A stretch of DNA of 23,923 nucleotides from Thermoplasmata archaeon (lineage in GTDB: Archaea > Thermoplasmatota > Thermoplasmata > Thermoplasmatales > Thermoplasmataceae). The notes under the pieces are model-generated. The model ran no database searches. It worked only from the letters and a program-made list of their open reading frames with translations, and was not told where the DNA came from. Every line of letters begins with the position of its first letter. Positions within the stretch are counted from its first letter, which is position 1. The translations under genes were made by a program, and so were the position numbers. The DNA lies in the NCBI GenBank assembly GCA_021826765.1, contig JAKAYK010000006.1:1-23923 (forward strand), written 5' to 3'. Below are positions 14,701 through 22,495 of the stretch, one piece after another.

Positions 14701-15432
14701 CTATTTATACATAGAGTTATCTGTATCCTCTAATTTTGCTGCCTTATATTCTTCTGATATCTTGTTCAGCTGCTCATGGAGCCTGTTTACACTCTCCTCA
14801 AGAATTCCAGTATCAATGTTGAGCTTGTAGATGCTGTTCAGTCCCTTTACTATGGCGAGAACCGAATCCGGGTCCGGGATATCCATTGCATGAGGTGAAA
14901 TCAATGCAATGGCATTGACATCTGTCATTATGCATTCGTTGATAATTGCACCCCCCATTCCGGATATGATTGCAGATTCTGCAACTTCAATTTTGTGGCT
15001 TGAAAGTTCTTTTATCCTGTCAGCACTTCCTACAAGAAATGCAGTTCTCCGGCCAAGATCCCTGATTGGAACGCCATCTATCACAGCGAATTCCTTTATT
15101 TCCAGCGATTTCAGCCAGGCCATGAGTGTTTCGCTCAAAAATGATAACCCATCTGATCTCACCGGTACTTCAGACTGTACTACCAGGAGTGTTCCGTCAG
15201 CATTGGAATAAATCCTGAAGGGACTCCTCATTCTTCTGCCAACAAAAACAGTGACTGGAGGAATATATTTTGATTTTACCACCGCAACCTGATGTAGGTT
15301 GAGCCTTTCTACAATATAACTTGTGACGAGGACACCGAGTGGAGTCTGGTTCATGAAACCACCTATGACAACGGGTTTGTTGAATTTTATTTTTTTTTGC
15401 ACGATTATATTTCCGCCTGCTGGAGAATCCAT
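14701..15432 (-). CDS. PAC2-family protein (proteasome assembly chaperone-like)
   Basis: 243-residue archaeal member of the PAC2 superfamily, related to eukaryotic proteasome assembly chaperone 2. Visible marks are the N-terminal strand KPVVIGGFMNQTPLGVLVTS, a central VIDGVPIRDLGRR, the glycine-rich IISGMGGAIINECI, and ALISPHAMDIPDPDSVLAIV before a C-terminal helical tail (about 200-235). These match archaeal PAC2 proteins of about 240 residues. It is the first gene of the operon that continues with GAPDH, RadA, the ACT regulator and SepF. The ATG at 15432 has a TATA-like box about 24 bases upstream. A role in proteasome assembly in archaea is plausible but not shown by this sequence. Confidence 0.85.
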   Translation of the reverse strand: MDSPAGGNIIVQKKIKFNKPVVIGGFMNQTPLGVLVTSYIVERLNLHQVAVVKSKYIPPVTVFVGRRMRSPFRIYSNADGTLLVVQSEVPVRSDGLSFLSETLMAWLKSLEIKEFAVIDGVPIRDLGRRTAFLVGSADRIKELSSHKIEVAESAIISGMGGAIINECIMTDVNAIALISPHAMDIPDPDSVLAIVKGLNSIYKLNIDTGILEESVNRLHEQLNKISEEYKAAKLEDTDNSMYK

Positions 15433-15450
15433 GGGTGAATAGCCTAAGTG

Positions 15451-15460
15451 TGTATTTTAT
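15451..15460 (-). promoter_or_regulatory. Promoter of the PAC2-GAPDH-RadA-ACT-SepF operon
   Basis: Minus-strand ATAAAATACA is centred about 24 bases before the ATG at 15432, predicting a leaderless transcript. The spacing of the downstream genes (gaps of 23, 0, 10 and 14 nt with the chosen starts) suggests this is the main promoter for all five. Confidence 0.5.
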
Positions 15461-15707
15461 CTTTACTGTATATTTTTAATTATTTTTATCATAAGGTTTT
15501 GCGAATTTTTGTCTCATAATTTATATCAAAATTACCAGTCAATAAAGTTTACAAATTTCTCATTTCCGTGCTAATAGAAGACAGGGTTTGATTAAGGTGT
15601 TTCTCAATATATGAATATAATTTAATGTATAATAGCCTAATTTTCGTATATTTTGATATAATTTTAATTCAGTAAAAAACAGATATGTTATATTCGAGAC
15701 AGAAAAT
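15461..15707. other. AT-rich divergent intergenic region, no gene seen
   Basis: About 250 bases of strongly A/T-rich DNA between the PAC2 operon promoter and the NTF2-like promoter. The only other structure noticed is the decamer AATAGCCTAA, present at 15438-15447 and 15631-15640, which may be chance. No coding region or RNA gene is evident. Confidence 0.5.
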
Positions 15708-15716
15708 GATAAATAA
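15708..15716 (+). promoter_or_regulatory. TATA-like box of the NTF2-like gene
   Basis: GATAAATAA is centred about 24 bases before the ATG at 15736. A second candidate, GATATAATT near 15654-15662, would serve the alternative ATG at 15685. Confidence 0.45.
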
Positions 15717-15735
15717 GGTGATGCTTTTTATCAGT

Positions 15736-16170
15736 ATGGATCTTACACACAAGTCTATGTTCAAAAGAGTGCTGAATGCATGGAACAGCAGAGATCCTGG
15801 CCATTTCCTGAAAATTGTATCTGATTATATAGTATACCAACATGCCGGCAGCGATTACATGATTATAAGGGGAAAGGAGGATCTGAAATCATATCTTACG
15901 AATCTTTGGAAGGCAATACCCAATCTAAAATTTGATTTCTTCAACTCTGCATGGAATGAGCCGGTTTTCTTTGTGGAATGGAATGCAGAAGGAAATCTGG
16001 TTGGAAGAAGATATGACACAGTTGGAAACAATACTCCCATAAAATTTTCGGGAGTTGCCGTAATTATCCTGAATAAAGATGGCATTGTACTTGAGCAGAG
16101 GACATACTTCAATGACGTGGAAATCGTTAAACAGGTGAGAGATACTGCAAATATGATGAAGAGTGATTGA
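15736..16170 (+). CDS. NTF2-like (SnoaL-type) small protein
   Basis: 144-residue cone-shaped-fold protein of the NTF2/SnoaL superfamily. The pattern is an N-terminal helix (MFKRVLNAWNSRDPGHFLKI), then the YIVYQHAG strand, IRGKEDLKSYLTNLWKAIPN, and paired strands ending in GVAVIILNKDGIVLEQRTYF. This is typical of SnoaL-like ester-cyclase or isomerase relatives, whose substrates vary widely and cannot be read from sequence. The ATG at 15736 starts the domain and has a well-spaced TATA box; an upstream ATG at 15685 would add 17 residues (MLYSRQKMINKVMLFIS) with no match to the fold. It is convergent with the glycosidase gene, with a 12-nt gap. No metabolic partner is obvious. Confidence 0.75.
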   Translation: MDLTHKSMFKRVLNAWNSRDPGHFLKIVSDYIVYQHAGSDYMIIRGKEDLKSYLTNLWKAIPNLKFDFFNSAWNEPVFFVEWNAEGNLVGRRYDTVGNNTPIKFSGVAVIILNKDGIVLEQRTYFNDVEIVKQVRDTANMMKSD

Positions 16171-16182
16171 TTTGCCATCTCT

Positions 16183-17325
16183 TTATGCAAGACAGTAATG
16201 ATATGATCCCACTGTCCATGCCTGAGGATCACAGGCAGCAATTCTCATTTCCTTATTCTTCATAAGATTTCCATCGCGTGAAACGCCGAAATATTCAGGA
16301 AAACCTCCAATCGTTTCCATTGCCGAAGTTATTCTCCCCTTGATCTCCCTACTCTCTTTGCTGTAACCCCTGGCATCCATTCCCATCACTATCATCAGGT
16401 TGTCATGGGGCCAGACTGAACCCCTCTGGTATGCCTTCTGATCAAAGAACGATGATCTGGATGATATGCATCTCATTCCATAATCTGTGAGAATATCAGG
16501 TTCCATGAGCCTGTCTATTATCAACCTTTCCTGTTTCCGGGAAAGCATTCCTGAAAGAAGAAGATGGCCGGGATCTGTTGTCTCTGCTGTCTGTGCAACT
16601 CCGTCCCCATCAATTGCAAGGGCATAATACCCTGTTTCATCTATGAAGAAATCACTGTTAAGTGATTCCATGATCGCAATTGCCCTGTTCATTGCATCGG
16701 ACTTCATCCCGGGATCTATTTCATATGAGCTTCTTTCCAGTGCGGAAATACCTTTGGTAAGTGCAATGTATCCATAGGACTGGACTCCTATGGTTGAAAC
16801 AGGTTCTTTCATAGAATCAAGGATGAACCCGGAACCATCCCTCCAGGACTGAGACATGATATGGTTCTTCGTATAAGAAATATATTTTTCCCTGATCCCA
16901 GAATCAATGATCCACCTGATTGCTCTGGATGCGGATTCAGATAATTTACGATTAACCCCTTTTTCATTTCCTGAAACAAGTTTTTCGTACAGCATCACAA
17001 ATAGAGGCGTGCTGTCAACGGAAAAATAATTTCTACCTGTTCTTATCCATGGAACAACATTGATTCTTTTCCTTATGAATTCTGGATCAGACTGGACTTC
17101 ATGAATGATCTTTCCAGGTTCCTCTGCCGTTTCGGAGTTGAATTCTATTCCCTGGCTGGATGCAAGTGAGATAAGTGTTTTCAGTGCAATGGAATCGTCC
17201 AGATCAAGAAGAGCCATGGCAGATATGATTGAATCCCTTCCAAAAAGTGCCCTGAACTTAGGCAGGCCTGCATAAAGAAACCCATCAGGACTTTTAAGTT
17301 GAACAAGTGCGTTATTGATATCCAT
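16183..17325 (-). CDS. Amylo-alpha-1,6-glucosidase/MGH-like glycoside hydrolase, catalytic domain only
   Basis: Glycosidase of the (alpha/alpha)6-barrel glycogen-debranching type, 380 residues. Motifs in order: GLPKFRALFGRDSIISA (20-36), EEPGKIIHEV, VDSTPLFVMLYEKL, QSWRDGS, QRGSVWPHDN and CDPQAWTVGS near the C-terminus. Homologues I know usually carry an N-terminal beta domain and reach about 650-700 residues; this one begins right at the barrel. In the segment that normally reads like vEvQgY the protein has GVQSYGY, so a usually conserved Glu is Gly. There is no signal peptide, so it should act in the cytoplasm, probably on oligosaccharides delivered by the neighbouring ABC transporter. A T-rich stretch separates it from the binding-protein gene (54 nt). 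Substrate is uncertain; trehalose, maltodextrin or glucosylglycerate-like compounds are all possible. Confidence 0.78.
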   Translation of the reverse strand: MDINNALVQLKSPDGFLYAGLPKFRALFGRDSIISAMALLDLDDSIALKTLISLASSQGIEFNSETAEEPGKIIHEVQSDPEFIRKRINVVPWIRTGRNYFSVDSTPLFVMLYEKLVSGNEKGVNRKLSESASRAIRWIIDSGIREKYISYTKNHIMSQSWRDGSGFILDSMKEPVSTIGVQSYGYIALTKGISALERSSYEIDPGMKSDAMNRAIAIMESLNSDFFIDETGYYALAIDGDGVAQTAETTDPGHLLLSGMLSRKQERLIIDRLMEPDILTDYGMRCISSRSSFFDQKAYQRGSVWPHDNLMIVMGMDARGYSKESREIKGRITSAMETIGGFPEYFGVSRDGNLMKNKEMRIAACDPQAWTVGSYHYCLA

Positions 17326-17337
17326 GTTAATGTATGT

Positions 17338-17371
17338 TAAAAAAAATAAAGTTTTTTTGGTAAAAAAATTT
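17338..17371 (-). terminator. T-rich terminator-like stretch after the binding-protein gene
   Basis: On the minus strand two long T tracts (7-8 bases each) follow the solute-binding-protein stop within 42 bases. Such tracts terminate archaeal transcription. The second tract could equally serve as the A/T element of a promoter for the downstream glycosidase. Confidence 0.4.
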
Positions 17372-17379
17372 GGTATCTA

Positions 17380-18798
17380 TCATCCCACAATGGGCTGATA
17401 GTAACCTGATGCGTACTGCTGTGCTACAGTGTAGTTGTACGATGTCAGCAGGTAGTTGTACATGGCCGAGTTCTCACTGCTCAGTACTGAAGGAATGCTT
17501 GAGTAGTTTCCTCCATTGACAATGATGCTTGTCCATGCGTTATCCATAAGGGTCTGCCACTCGCCGATCCATGGAACCGGTGTTCTCAGGAAAACACCTG
17601 ATGTCATTGCCTGGAGTGAAGCGTTTGTTGCTGTGTCTGAACTGTTGTATGCCTTCATTCCAAGTGCTGTCAGGTTGACTGATCCTGGCCACTGGTAATC
17701 CATCATTGAGTACTTGTTTGATGCAAGTCCCTTGTATGTTGCCCAGTAGGATGTCTTGTATTCAGGGCTGAAGTACTTGCTCAGATTGTAAACGAACTGC
17801 ATTGCATGTATATCTGCTGTTGAGTTGAATACCATCGGGTTGCCTCCAGCCTGAACGAACCACTGGTAAAGTTCTGTTGCTGTGCTTGCACCGCCATGTC
17901 CCTGGAAGTTTATCATACCTGTTCCATAGTATTTGTAGAGTGTCTGTGCGTCAGCGAGAAGCTGTGCGTTTGTTGTTGGTGCTGATTTTATGCCTGCCTT
18001 GGTCATTGCGGAGTAGTTTATCCAGACAAGGGGTATGTTTGCCCTCTCTGTAAGGAAGAATATTCCATGGAAGACTGTTGTTTCATAGTTTGTGAGGTTA
18101 GTGATGGACTGTATGGTTCCTGATGGGTTTATCTTTGCTGCGAGAGTGTTGATGTTCTGCATGTAGTGGCCATAAACAAGTGATCCAATATCCAGGTTGT
18201 CAATGCTCACGACTATGTTCTGTCCCTTTGCACTTGAGACATCTGCTTCAACAGCACTCAGTATAGATGTTGCAACTGTGTTCACGTAACTGACATGGAT
18301 GTTGGTATATGTTCCTTCAAAGGTGCTGATTATGCCCTTTACAAATCCTGCGTCAGCTGGTGTTATGTCATCATAATAGGTTATACTGACTGATGCGTTG
18401 CTCTTGGAATATATGCTTGCCACTGTGCTGTTGGGTGAGGATGTATAGGCTGAATTGGAAACTGGAAGGAATCCTGTTTTTACCATGTACTCCTGCTGCA
18501 CTGCTGGTGACATCATATATGCCATAAACTGTGCCATAGCATACTGTCCGGTCTGGTTGGCCCCTGCTGCCATACCCAGAACATCTCCACCTAGAAGATG
18601 CTCAGAGTTGTTTGTTCCTGAAGGGCCGGCATACACAAATATTTCCTGGCTGGATGCACTGGTGGTTGGAGCTTTAACAAGATTGTTATAATCCAAGGCC
18701 ACCACTGATCCAACAATAATGATGACAACGATGATTGCTACTGCAGCTATCAAGGTGTTTTTCATTTTCTTTGGTTTTGTTTCTTGTGGTGTATCCAT
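17380..18798 (-). CDS. Membrane-anchored ABC sugar-binding protein with rearranged segment order
   Basis: Extracellular solute-binding protein of 472 residues. One N-terminal membrane anchor (13-36) is followed by a Thr/Ser linker. The segment order is unusual. Residues 52-118 look like the part normally found late in the family (VYAGPSGT, LLGGDVLGMA, AMAQFMAYMMSPAVQQEYM, KTGFLPVSNSA). The normal N-terminal part starts only at 137 (SITYYDDITPADAGFVKGII, NIHVSYVN). The middle follows in normal order: PLVWINYSAMTKAG (256-269), ELYQWFVQAGGNP, and SMMDYQWPGS (364-373) where the late block would be expected. The usual final segment (RTPVPWIGEWQTL, 405-417) closes the protein. It lies between the transporter operon and the glycosidase, with its own TATA box at 18810-18822 and an AGGAT site before the ATG. 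Ligand is probably an oligosaccharide (inference). Reading frame is intact. Confidence 0.85.
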   Translation of the reverse strand: MDTPQETKPKKMKNTLIAAVAIIVVIIIVGSVVALDYNNLVKAPTTSASSQEIFVYAGPSGTNNSEHLLGGDVLGMAAGANQTGQYAMAQFMAYMMSPAVQQEYMVKTGFLPVSNSAYTSSPNSTVASIYSKSNASVSITYYDDITPADAGFVKGIISTFEGTYTNIHVSYVNTVATSILSAVEADVSSAKGQNIVVSIDNLDIGSLVYGHYMQNINTLAAKINPSGTIQSITNLTNYETTVFHGIFFLTERANIPLVWINYSAMTKAGIKSAPTTNAQLLADAQTLYKYYGTGMINFQGHGGASTATELYQWFVQAGGNPMVFNSTADIHAMQFVYNLSKYFSPEYKTSYWATYKGLASNKYSMMDYQWPGSVNLTALGMKAYNSSDTATNASLQAMTSGVFLRTPVPWIGEWQTLMDNAWTSIIVNGGNYSSIPSVLSSENSAMYNYLLTSYNYTVAQQYASGYYQPIVG

Positions 18799-18809
18799 GA
18801 TATCCTAAA

Positions 18810-18822
18810 TGCATTTTATACT
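18810..18822 (-). promoter_or_regulatory. Promoter of the solute-binding-protein gene
   Basis: Minus-strand ATAGTATAAAATG lies 12-24 bases before the ATG at 18798, within the 179-nt gap after the ATPase gene. A separate promoter would allow the binding protein to be made in excess over the permease, as is common for such systems. Confidence 0.5.
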
Positions 18823-18977
18823 ATTAATAGATTTTTAATAATTTGCATTAAAAATAATTATGAGATATTTATGTACATTTAATCAGAGAAGGGCTATTTT
18901 GAGGAGATTTTACCACTATTTTGCCAACATAATTTTTCCTTTATACGATATATCGCATGACACGGTTGCCTGATTTT

Positions 18978-19967
18978 CTATTTCCCAAATTCCTCCACCA
19001 GTCGGTTATCAGTGTAAACATTGTACCTCCTGAGTGAAAATTTCATGGTGCTCCCTATTTTATGCCTCTTCTGTACTCTTATAGTTATGGATTTGCCATC
19101 CATAGTGGACATGATGAAAAAACCACTCTCCGCTGCCTGGCATAATTGGACTGTCAGCTGGATTCCGTCATTGCCCTCATTGACCCATGATGGTCTGAAA
19201 CCAATCTGGGAACCTTCCCTTCCAATTACAGAACCATCTATGATATTCATGGGGTATTCCCCAATGAAGCTTCCCACCCATGTTGTTTCCGGTCTTTCAT
19301 ATAGATCATCATAGGGGCCTATCTGCTCCACGCTGCCATTATGAAGGACCGCAACTCTGTCTGCAAGGGATTGTGCTTCTGTTTGATCGTGCGTCACGTA
19401 TATGAATGTGTGGCCCAATTCCTGCTGGAGTTTTCTCAGTTCCTGCCTTGCATCATACCTGACACGTGCATCAAGGTTGCTCAGGGGCTCGTCCAGAAGG
19501 AAAAGTTTAGGATTCCTCACGAGAGCCCTTGCAAGGGCCACCCTCTGCTTCTGCCCACCACTGAGAGTGGTTACATTCTGATGAAGTGCATCGGCAATTT
19601 TCAGTGTGCCTGCTATTTCGTTGACCTTCTTATCTATGACGTCCCTGCTCTCACCGATCATTTTTAAAGGGAATGCGATGTTCTTGTAGACATTCATGTT
19701 CGGGTAAAGGGCATAGTTCTGGAATACCATGGCTATGTTTCTTTTATGCGGTGGCAGCCTTGTAACATCCTCCCCATCCACTACTATCTTTCCTCCATCC
19801 AGGGGCTCTATGCCAACTACTGTTCTGAGGAGAGTGCTTTTTCCCATTCCTGAAGGGCCAAGAACTACCATGAATTCCCCCTCTTCCACATCAAGTGATA
19901 ACCTGTTCAATACTGACTTGCTTCCAAATTTTTTTTCCAATTCCTGCAATTGCAATTTGTATGTCAT
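18978..19967 (-). CDS. Sugar ABC transporter ATPase (MalK/UgpC type)
   Basis: Cytoplasmic ATPase of a carbohydrate importer, 329 residues. Motifs: Walker A GPSGMGKST (37-45), Q-loop Gln83 in MVFQNYALYP, signature LSGGQKQ (135-141), Walker B LFLLDEP with Glu160, and switch His193 in YVTHDQTEA. Residues about 235-325 are a TOBE/OB-fold regulatory domain (QIGFRPSW), shorter than in MalK. The ATG at 19967 overlaps the upstream permease stop (ATGA), with a GAGGT ribosome site 6 nt before it, so the genes are translationally coupled. One ATPase presumably dimerises under the two permeases. It could also serve other importers in the cell. Confidence 0.95.
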   Translation of the reverse strand: MTYKLQLQELEKKFGSKSVLNRLSLDVEEGEFMVVLGPSGMGKSTLLRTVVGIEPLDGGKIVVDGEDVTRLPPHKRNIAMVFQNYALYPNMNVYKNIAFPLKMIGESRDVIDKKVNEIAGTLKIADALHQNVTTLSGGQKQRVALARALVRNPKLFLLDEPLSNLDARVRYDARQELRKLQQELGHTFIYVTHDQTEAQSLADRVAVLHNGSVEQIGPYDDLYERPETTWVGSFIGEYPMNIIDGSVIGREGSQIGFRPSWVNEGNDGIQLTVQLCQAAESGFFIMSTMDGKSITIRVQKRHKIGSTMKFSLRRYNVYTDNRLVEEFGK

Positions 19968-20788
19968 GATGATAGACCTCCTGTAAACGACTGGCTCTTA
20001 AGATATTTCTGCAGCACCACTGCAACAATTATCACCGGTATGGTGAATGTGAGGGCAAAGGCCGAAGCTTCAAAGGAAACTGCCCTGGTGACATAATTGT
20101 ATAACTGTACAGGGAATGTTGACTTCACTGGTGATATGATAACTGCATACGTGAATTCATCCCATGATGTCATCCATGATAAAAGAAATGCCACAAGTAT
20201 TGCAGATCTGTTCATTGGTATCAGGATCCTGTACATTGTGGTGGGAAGATTTGCCCCATCAACTCTTGCCTGATTTTCAAGATCGCTTGGAAGGGCCCTG
20301 AATCCACCCAGTATTATAAATATAGACAGCGGAAGGACCACAAGTTCCTGTGCAAGAGCTACTCCATATATATTGGACAGCCCAAGTTTCAGGAACTCAA
20401 CAGATATGGGAATTGCTACCACTATTCCAGGCATCATGTTAATCAGAAAGAAGAATATGATGAATTTATTTGCAGTTCTGACGCCTATCTTATTCAACCC
20501 ATAAGCTGCAGGTATTCCAAGGGCAAGGCTCAGCCCTCCAACCATCATTGCCACATAGAAACTCCTTGTGACGGGCCCCGTGAGATTCAAGGAACTGTAT
20601 GCCTGAATTATATTGTAAAAAGTGAAACCTGGTGGAATCTGCGGAGGATATGGGCTGAGGTTGTTCAGTGGGGCGGGAACAAATGTGATCAGGATCAGCA
20701 CATACAGAGGATAGAAGAAAATAATAGAGAGTATCAGTGCCCCTATATACAGTGGCAAATTAGATTTCCATGATGAATTAACGCTCAT
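19964..20788 (-). CDS. Sugar ABC transporter permease (MalG type)
   Basis: Inner permease subunit of 274 residues with six predicted membrane helices, the first at about 15-35. The cytoplasmic EAA loop contacts the ATPase: SDLENQARVDGANLPTTMY followed by RILIP, here with ENQA in place of the usual EAA start. The FLLSWMTSWDEFTYA segment after it is typical of MalG-type subunits. A GTG at 20800 is in frame, but the ATG at 20788 has a strong GGAGGTG ribosome site 9 nt upstream. It overlaps the end of the MalF-type gene by 11 nt and the start of the ATPase gene by 4 nt. Works as a heterodimer with its neighbour. Confidence 0.93.
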   Translation of the reverse strand: MSVNSSWKSNLPLYIGALILSIIFFYPLYVLILITFVPAPLNNLSPYPPQIPPGFTFYNIIQAYSSLNLTGPVTRSFYVAMMVGGLSLALGIPAAYGLNKIGVRTANKFIIFFFLINMMPGIVVAIPISVEFLKLGLSNIYGVALAQELVVLPLSIFIILGGFRALPSDLENQARVDGANLPTTMYRILIPMNRSAILVAFLLSWMTSWDEFTYAVIISPVKSTFPVQLYNYVTRAVSFEASAFALTFTIPVIIVAVVLQKYLKSQSFTGGLSS

Positions 20789-21620
20789 AGGTTTTTGCAC
20801 CTCCTTTCCAGAGGACTATGGATGCATACCCCAGGATTATGAACAGGAGTATGGTTGATGCAGCATATGAATAATATATAGTGGCTGAGGAAGTCTGGTA
20901 GAATTCATAAATAAGCGTTGTTATGAGTGGTGGATTATATCCAATTATAACAAGAGGGAGTGCAAAAATATTGAATTCACTCACACCTCTTATGAGAAGT
21001 GCTATGGCCATTATGGGAGCGAGATTGGGAAGAGTTATGCTGAAAAATCTTCTGAAGGCCCCTGCTCCATCGGTTTTGGCTGCTTCATACATGGATGGAG
21101 AGAGCCCGGACAGTCCAGAGAAGAGAATCAAAGCAACCAGTGGCGTATTTTTCCAGTAATCTGCAATGACCACCACGCTTAGAGATGAACTTGAAGTGGC
21201 CACCCAGTCTATGGGCCTGAAACCAAGATCAACAATAAAGGAGTTTGCATATCCGCCTACTGCGGAAAATATCTGGGAAAAAATAAAAGCGCTCACAACC
21301 GTGGATATTCCATAGGGAATTATCACAAGGGAAGAGAATAACCTGTTCCCCTTGAATGGCTTTACCATTATCATTGCTATGAAAAGTGCCAGAAACAGCT
21401 GCAGGATGAGCGCACCTATACTTACAAGCATTGTGTCTATGAGTGCTTTCACCAGTCCATAATGGAGAAGAGCAGAATAATTTGAAAATGTATAGGATCC
21501 CCCTGGACTGAGAAAACTCCTGTAAACGGAAAGAGCAGCGGGAAAAATGGAAAGTGCGCTCACATAAACAAGAGCCGGAATAATAAATGCGATATATTTC
21601 AGGTTATGACTCTTTGGCAT
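20778..21620 (-). CDS. Sugar ABC transporter permease (MalF type)
   Basis: First gene of the importer operon, 280 residues from the ATG at 21620 (MPKSHNLKYIAFIIPALVYV). About six membrane helices and the EAA loop SMYEAAKTDGAGAFRRFFSI followed by TLPNL are present. An ATG at 21683 would add 21 residues, but that leader is itself the TATA box (TTATATAA at 21671-21678), so the transcript most likely starts after it; the extra residues also do not resemble a permease N-terminus. It lacks the extra N-terminal helices of enterobacterial MalF. Partner of the MalG-type subunit. Confidence 0.92.
   Translation of the reverse strand: MPKSHNLKYIAFIIPALVYVSALSIFPAALSVYRSFLSPGGSYTFSNYSALLHYGLVKALIDTMLVSIGALILQLFLALFIAMIMVKPFKGNRLFSSLVIIPYGISTVVSAFIFSQIFSAVGGYANSFIVDLGFRPIDWVATSSSSLSVVVIADYWKNTPLVALILFSGLSGLSPSMYEAAKTDGAGAFRRFFSITLPNLAPIMAIALLIRGVSEFNIFALPLVIIGYNPPLITTLIYEFYQTSSATIYYSYAASTILLFIILGYASIVLWKGGAKTYER
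20798..20804 (-). promoter_or_regulatory. Ribosome binding site deciding the MalG-type start
   Basis: Minus-strand GGAGGTG lies 9 nt before the ATG at 20788 and contains the alternative GTG at 20800, so translation should begin at the ATG. Confidence 0.6.
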
Positions 21621-21670
21621 CGTACCGTCATAATCTTTTATTCTATTAAAAGTTTGTAGAAAATGGAATT

Positions 21671-21678
21671 TTATATAA
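21671..21678 (-). promoter_or_regulatory. TATA box of the sugar transporter operon
   Basis: TTATATAA on the minus strand predicts a transcript start near 21648, leaving a leader of about 28 bases before the ATG at 21620. No copy of the 23-bp palindrome is present nearby. Confidence 0.55.
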
Positions 21679-21683
21679 TACAT

Positions 21684-21894
21684 TTGATAGAGTTCCTCGT
21701 TTCATGTGCCCTGAATAAGTCTTTTCCATGATTTCATTTTCTTAAAGATCGTGATAGCATGTGTTTCTTTTTACAACTTTACATTCAGAGTAAATTTCAT
21801 GCATTTCTCATAACTTCAGGATGGAAAATAGGAAATACCTGATTTATGCTTTGTTTTTAAAAGTAATTAGTTAATAGTTATTAAAATGATTAAC
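21684..21894. other. AT-rich divergent intergenic region, no gene seen
   Basis: About 210 bases between the transporter operon promoter and the promoter of the small secreted protein. No coding region, RNA gene or clear palindrome was found. Confidence 0.5.
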
Positions 21895-21904
21895 TATATA
21901 TAAA
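21895..21904 (+). promoter_or_regulatory. TATA box of the small secreted protein gene
   Basis: TATATATAAA is centred about 24 bases before the ATG at 21923, so the transcript should be leaderless. Confidence 0.6.
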
Positions 21905-21922
21905 TTTGTTAATTTAACATGT

Positions 21923-22495
21923 ATGGTACTGAGAGAATATAGTAATGCAAAATTGCTTGGTAGCATTACTGCCTTTGTTATTGTGGCTATAATAATGGGC
22001 ATCATTTTGATTCCAATTGTTGAAATTGCATCATCCGGCCCCTCTTTCAGGTTTCCAACCTCTTCAGATATATCAAATGCATCAGGAATCAATGTAAATT
22101 TTACAGAACAGGGATCCCCAAAATCCACAAATGGATCAGGAATATCCAGTAATTCTGATGTAGTTTCAGGCCAGTATGTTTACTACAACAGCACTTCTGA
22201 CGGATTCTTTGAACTTGTTGAAGTAAAAACGTCCAGCAGCACAAACAGCAGTGAGTTATACTCCAATTTTTACGATAAGTTCAAGTCTGATTACAAGAAC
22301 GATACATCAGCCAACAGTATATCTTCCAATCAGTCTGCTTTTAGATTCACTTATTTCTACTTCTCATCTTCCGGGTTTCTCCATTTCAAGGTATCTATGG
22401 GTTACAACGGGCTTTACATGTTCTTCCTCTTGTATGAAGGTTCAGCGGCTGTGGACATTAATAACACTGCAGAAGCAGTCATTCTCCAGATGTGA
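21923..22495 (+). CDS. Small membrane-anchored secreted protein, function unknown
   Basis: 190 residues. An N-terminal hydrophobic helix (about 11-36, ITAFVIVAIIMGIILIPIVE) anchors or exports it. The rest is a Ser/Asn-rich exterior domain with many N-glycosylation sequons and a beta pattern (GQYVYYNSTSDGFFELVEVK, FRFTYFYFSSSGFLHFKV). The N-terminal layout, a short basic start and a helix ending in IPIVE, resembles archaeal pilin or single-span surface proteins, but no type III signal peptide cleavage motif is clear. It has its own well-spaced TATA box and no operon partner. I do not recognise the family. Confidence 0.65.
   Translation: MVLREYSNAKLLGSITAFVIVAIIMGIILIPIVEIASSGPSFRFPTSSDISNASGINVNFTEQGSPKSTNGSGISSNSDVVSGQYVYYNSTSDGFFELVEVKTSSSTNSSELYSNFYDKFKSDYKNDTSANSISSNQSAFRFTYFYFSSSGFLHFKVSMGYNGLYMFFLLYEGSAAVDINNTAEAVILQM

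Noticed and set aside
15438..15640. Direct decamer AATAGCCTAA at 15438-15447 and 15631-15640
   Set aside because: Only 10 bases in very A/T-rich DNA, no further similarity around it.
17331..17338. TGTATGTT half-site like the protease palindrome, just before the glycosidase start
   Set aside because: The second arm is absent and the position is downstream of the expected promoter, so it is not counted as a third operator.
17380..21683. TrmB-like protein at 1133 as regulator of the sugar transporter, as is usual for the family
   Set aside because: No copy of the shared palindrome was found at the transporter promoter and the locus is 15 kb away; nothing in the sequence supports it.
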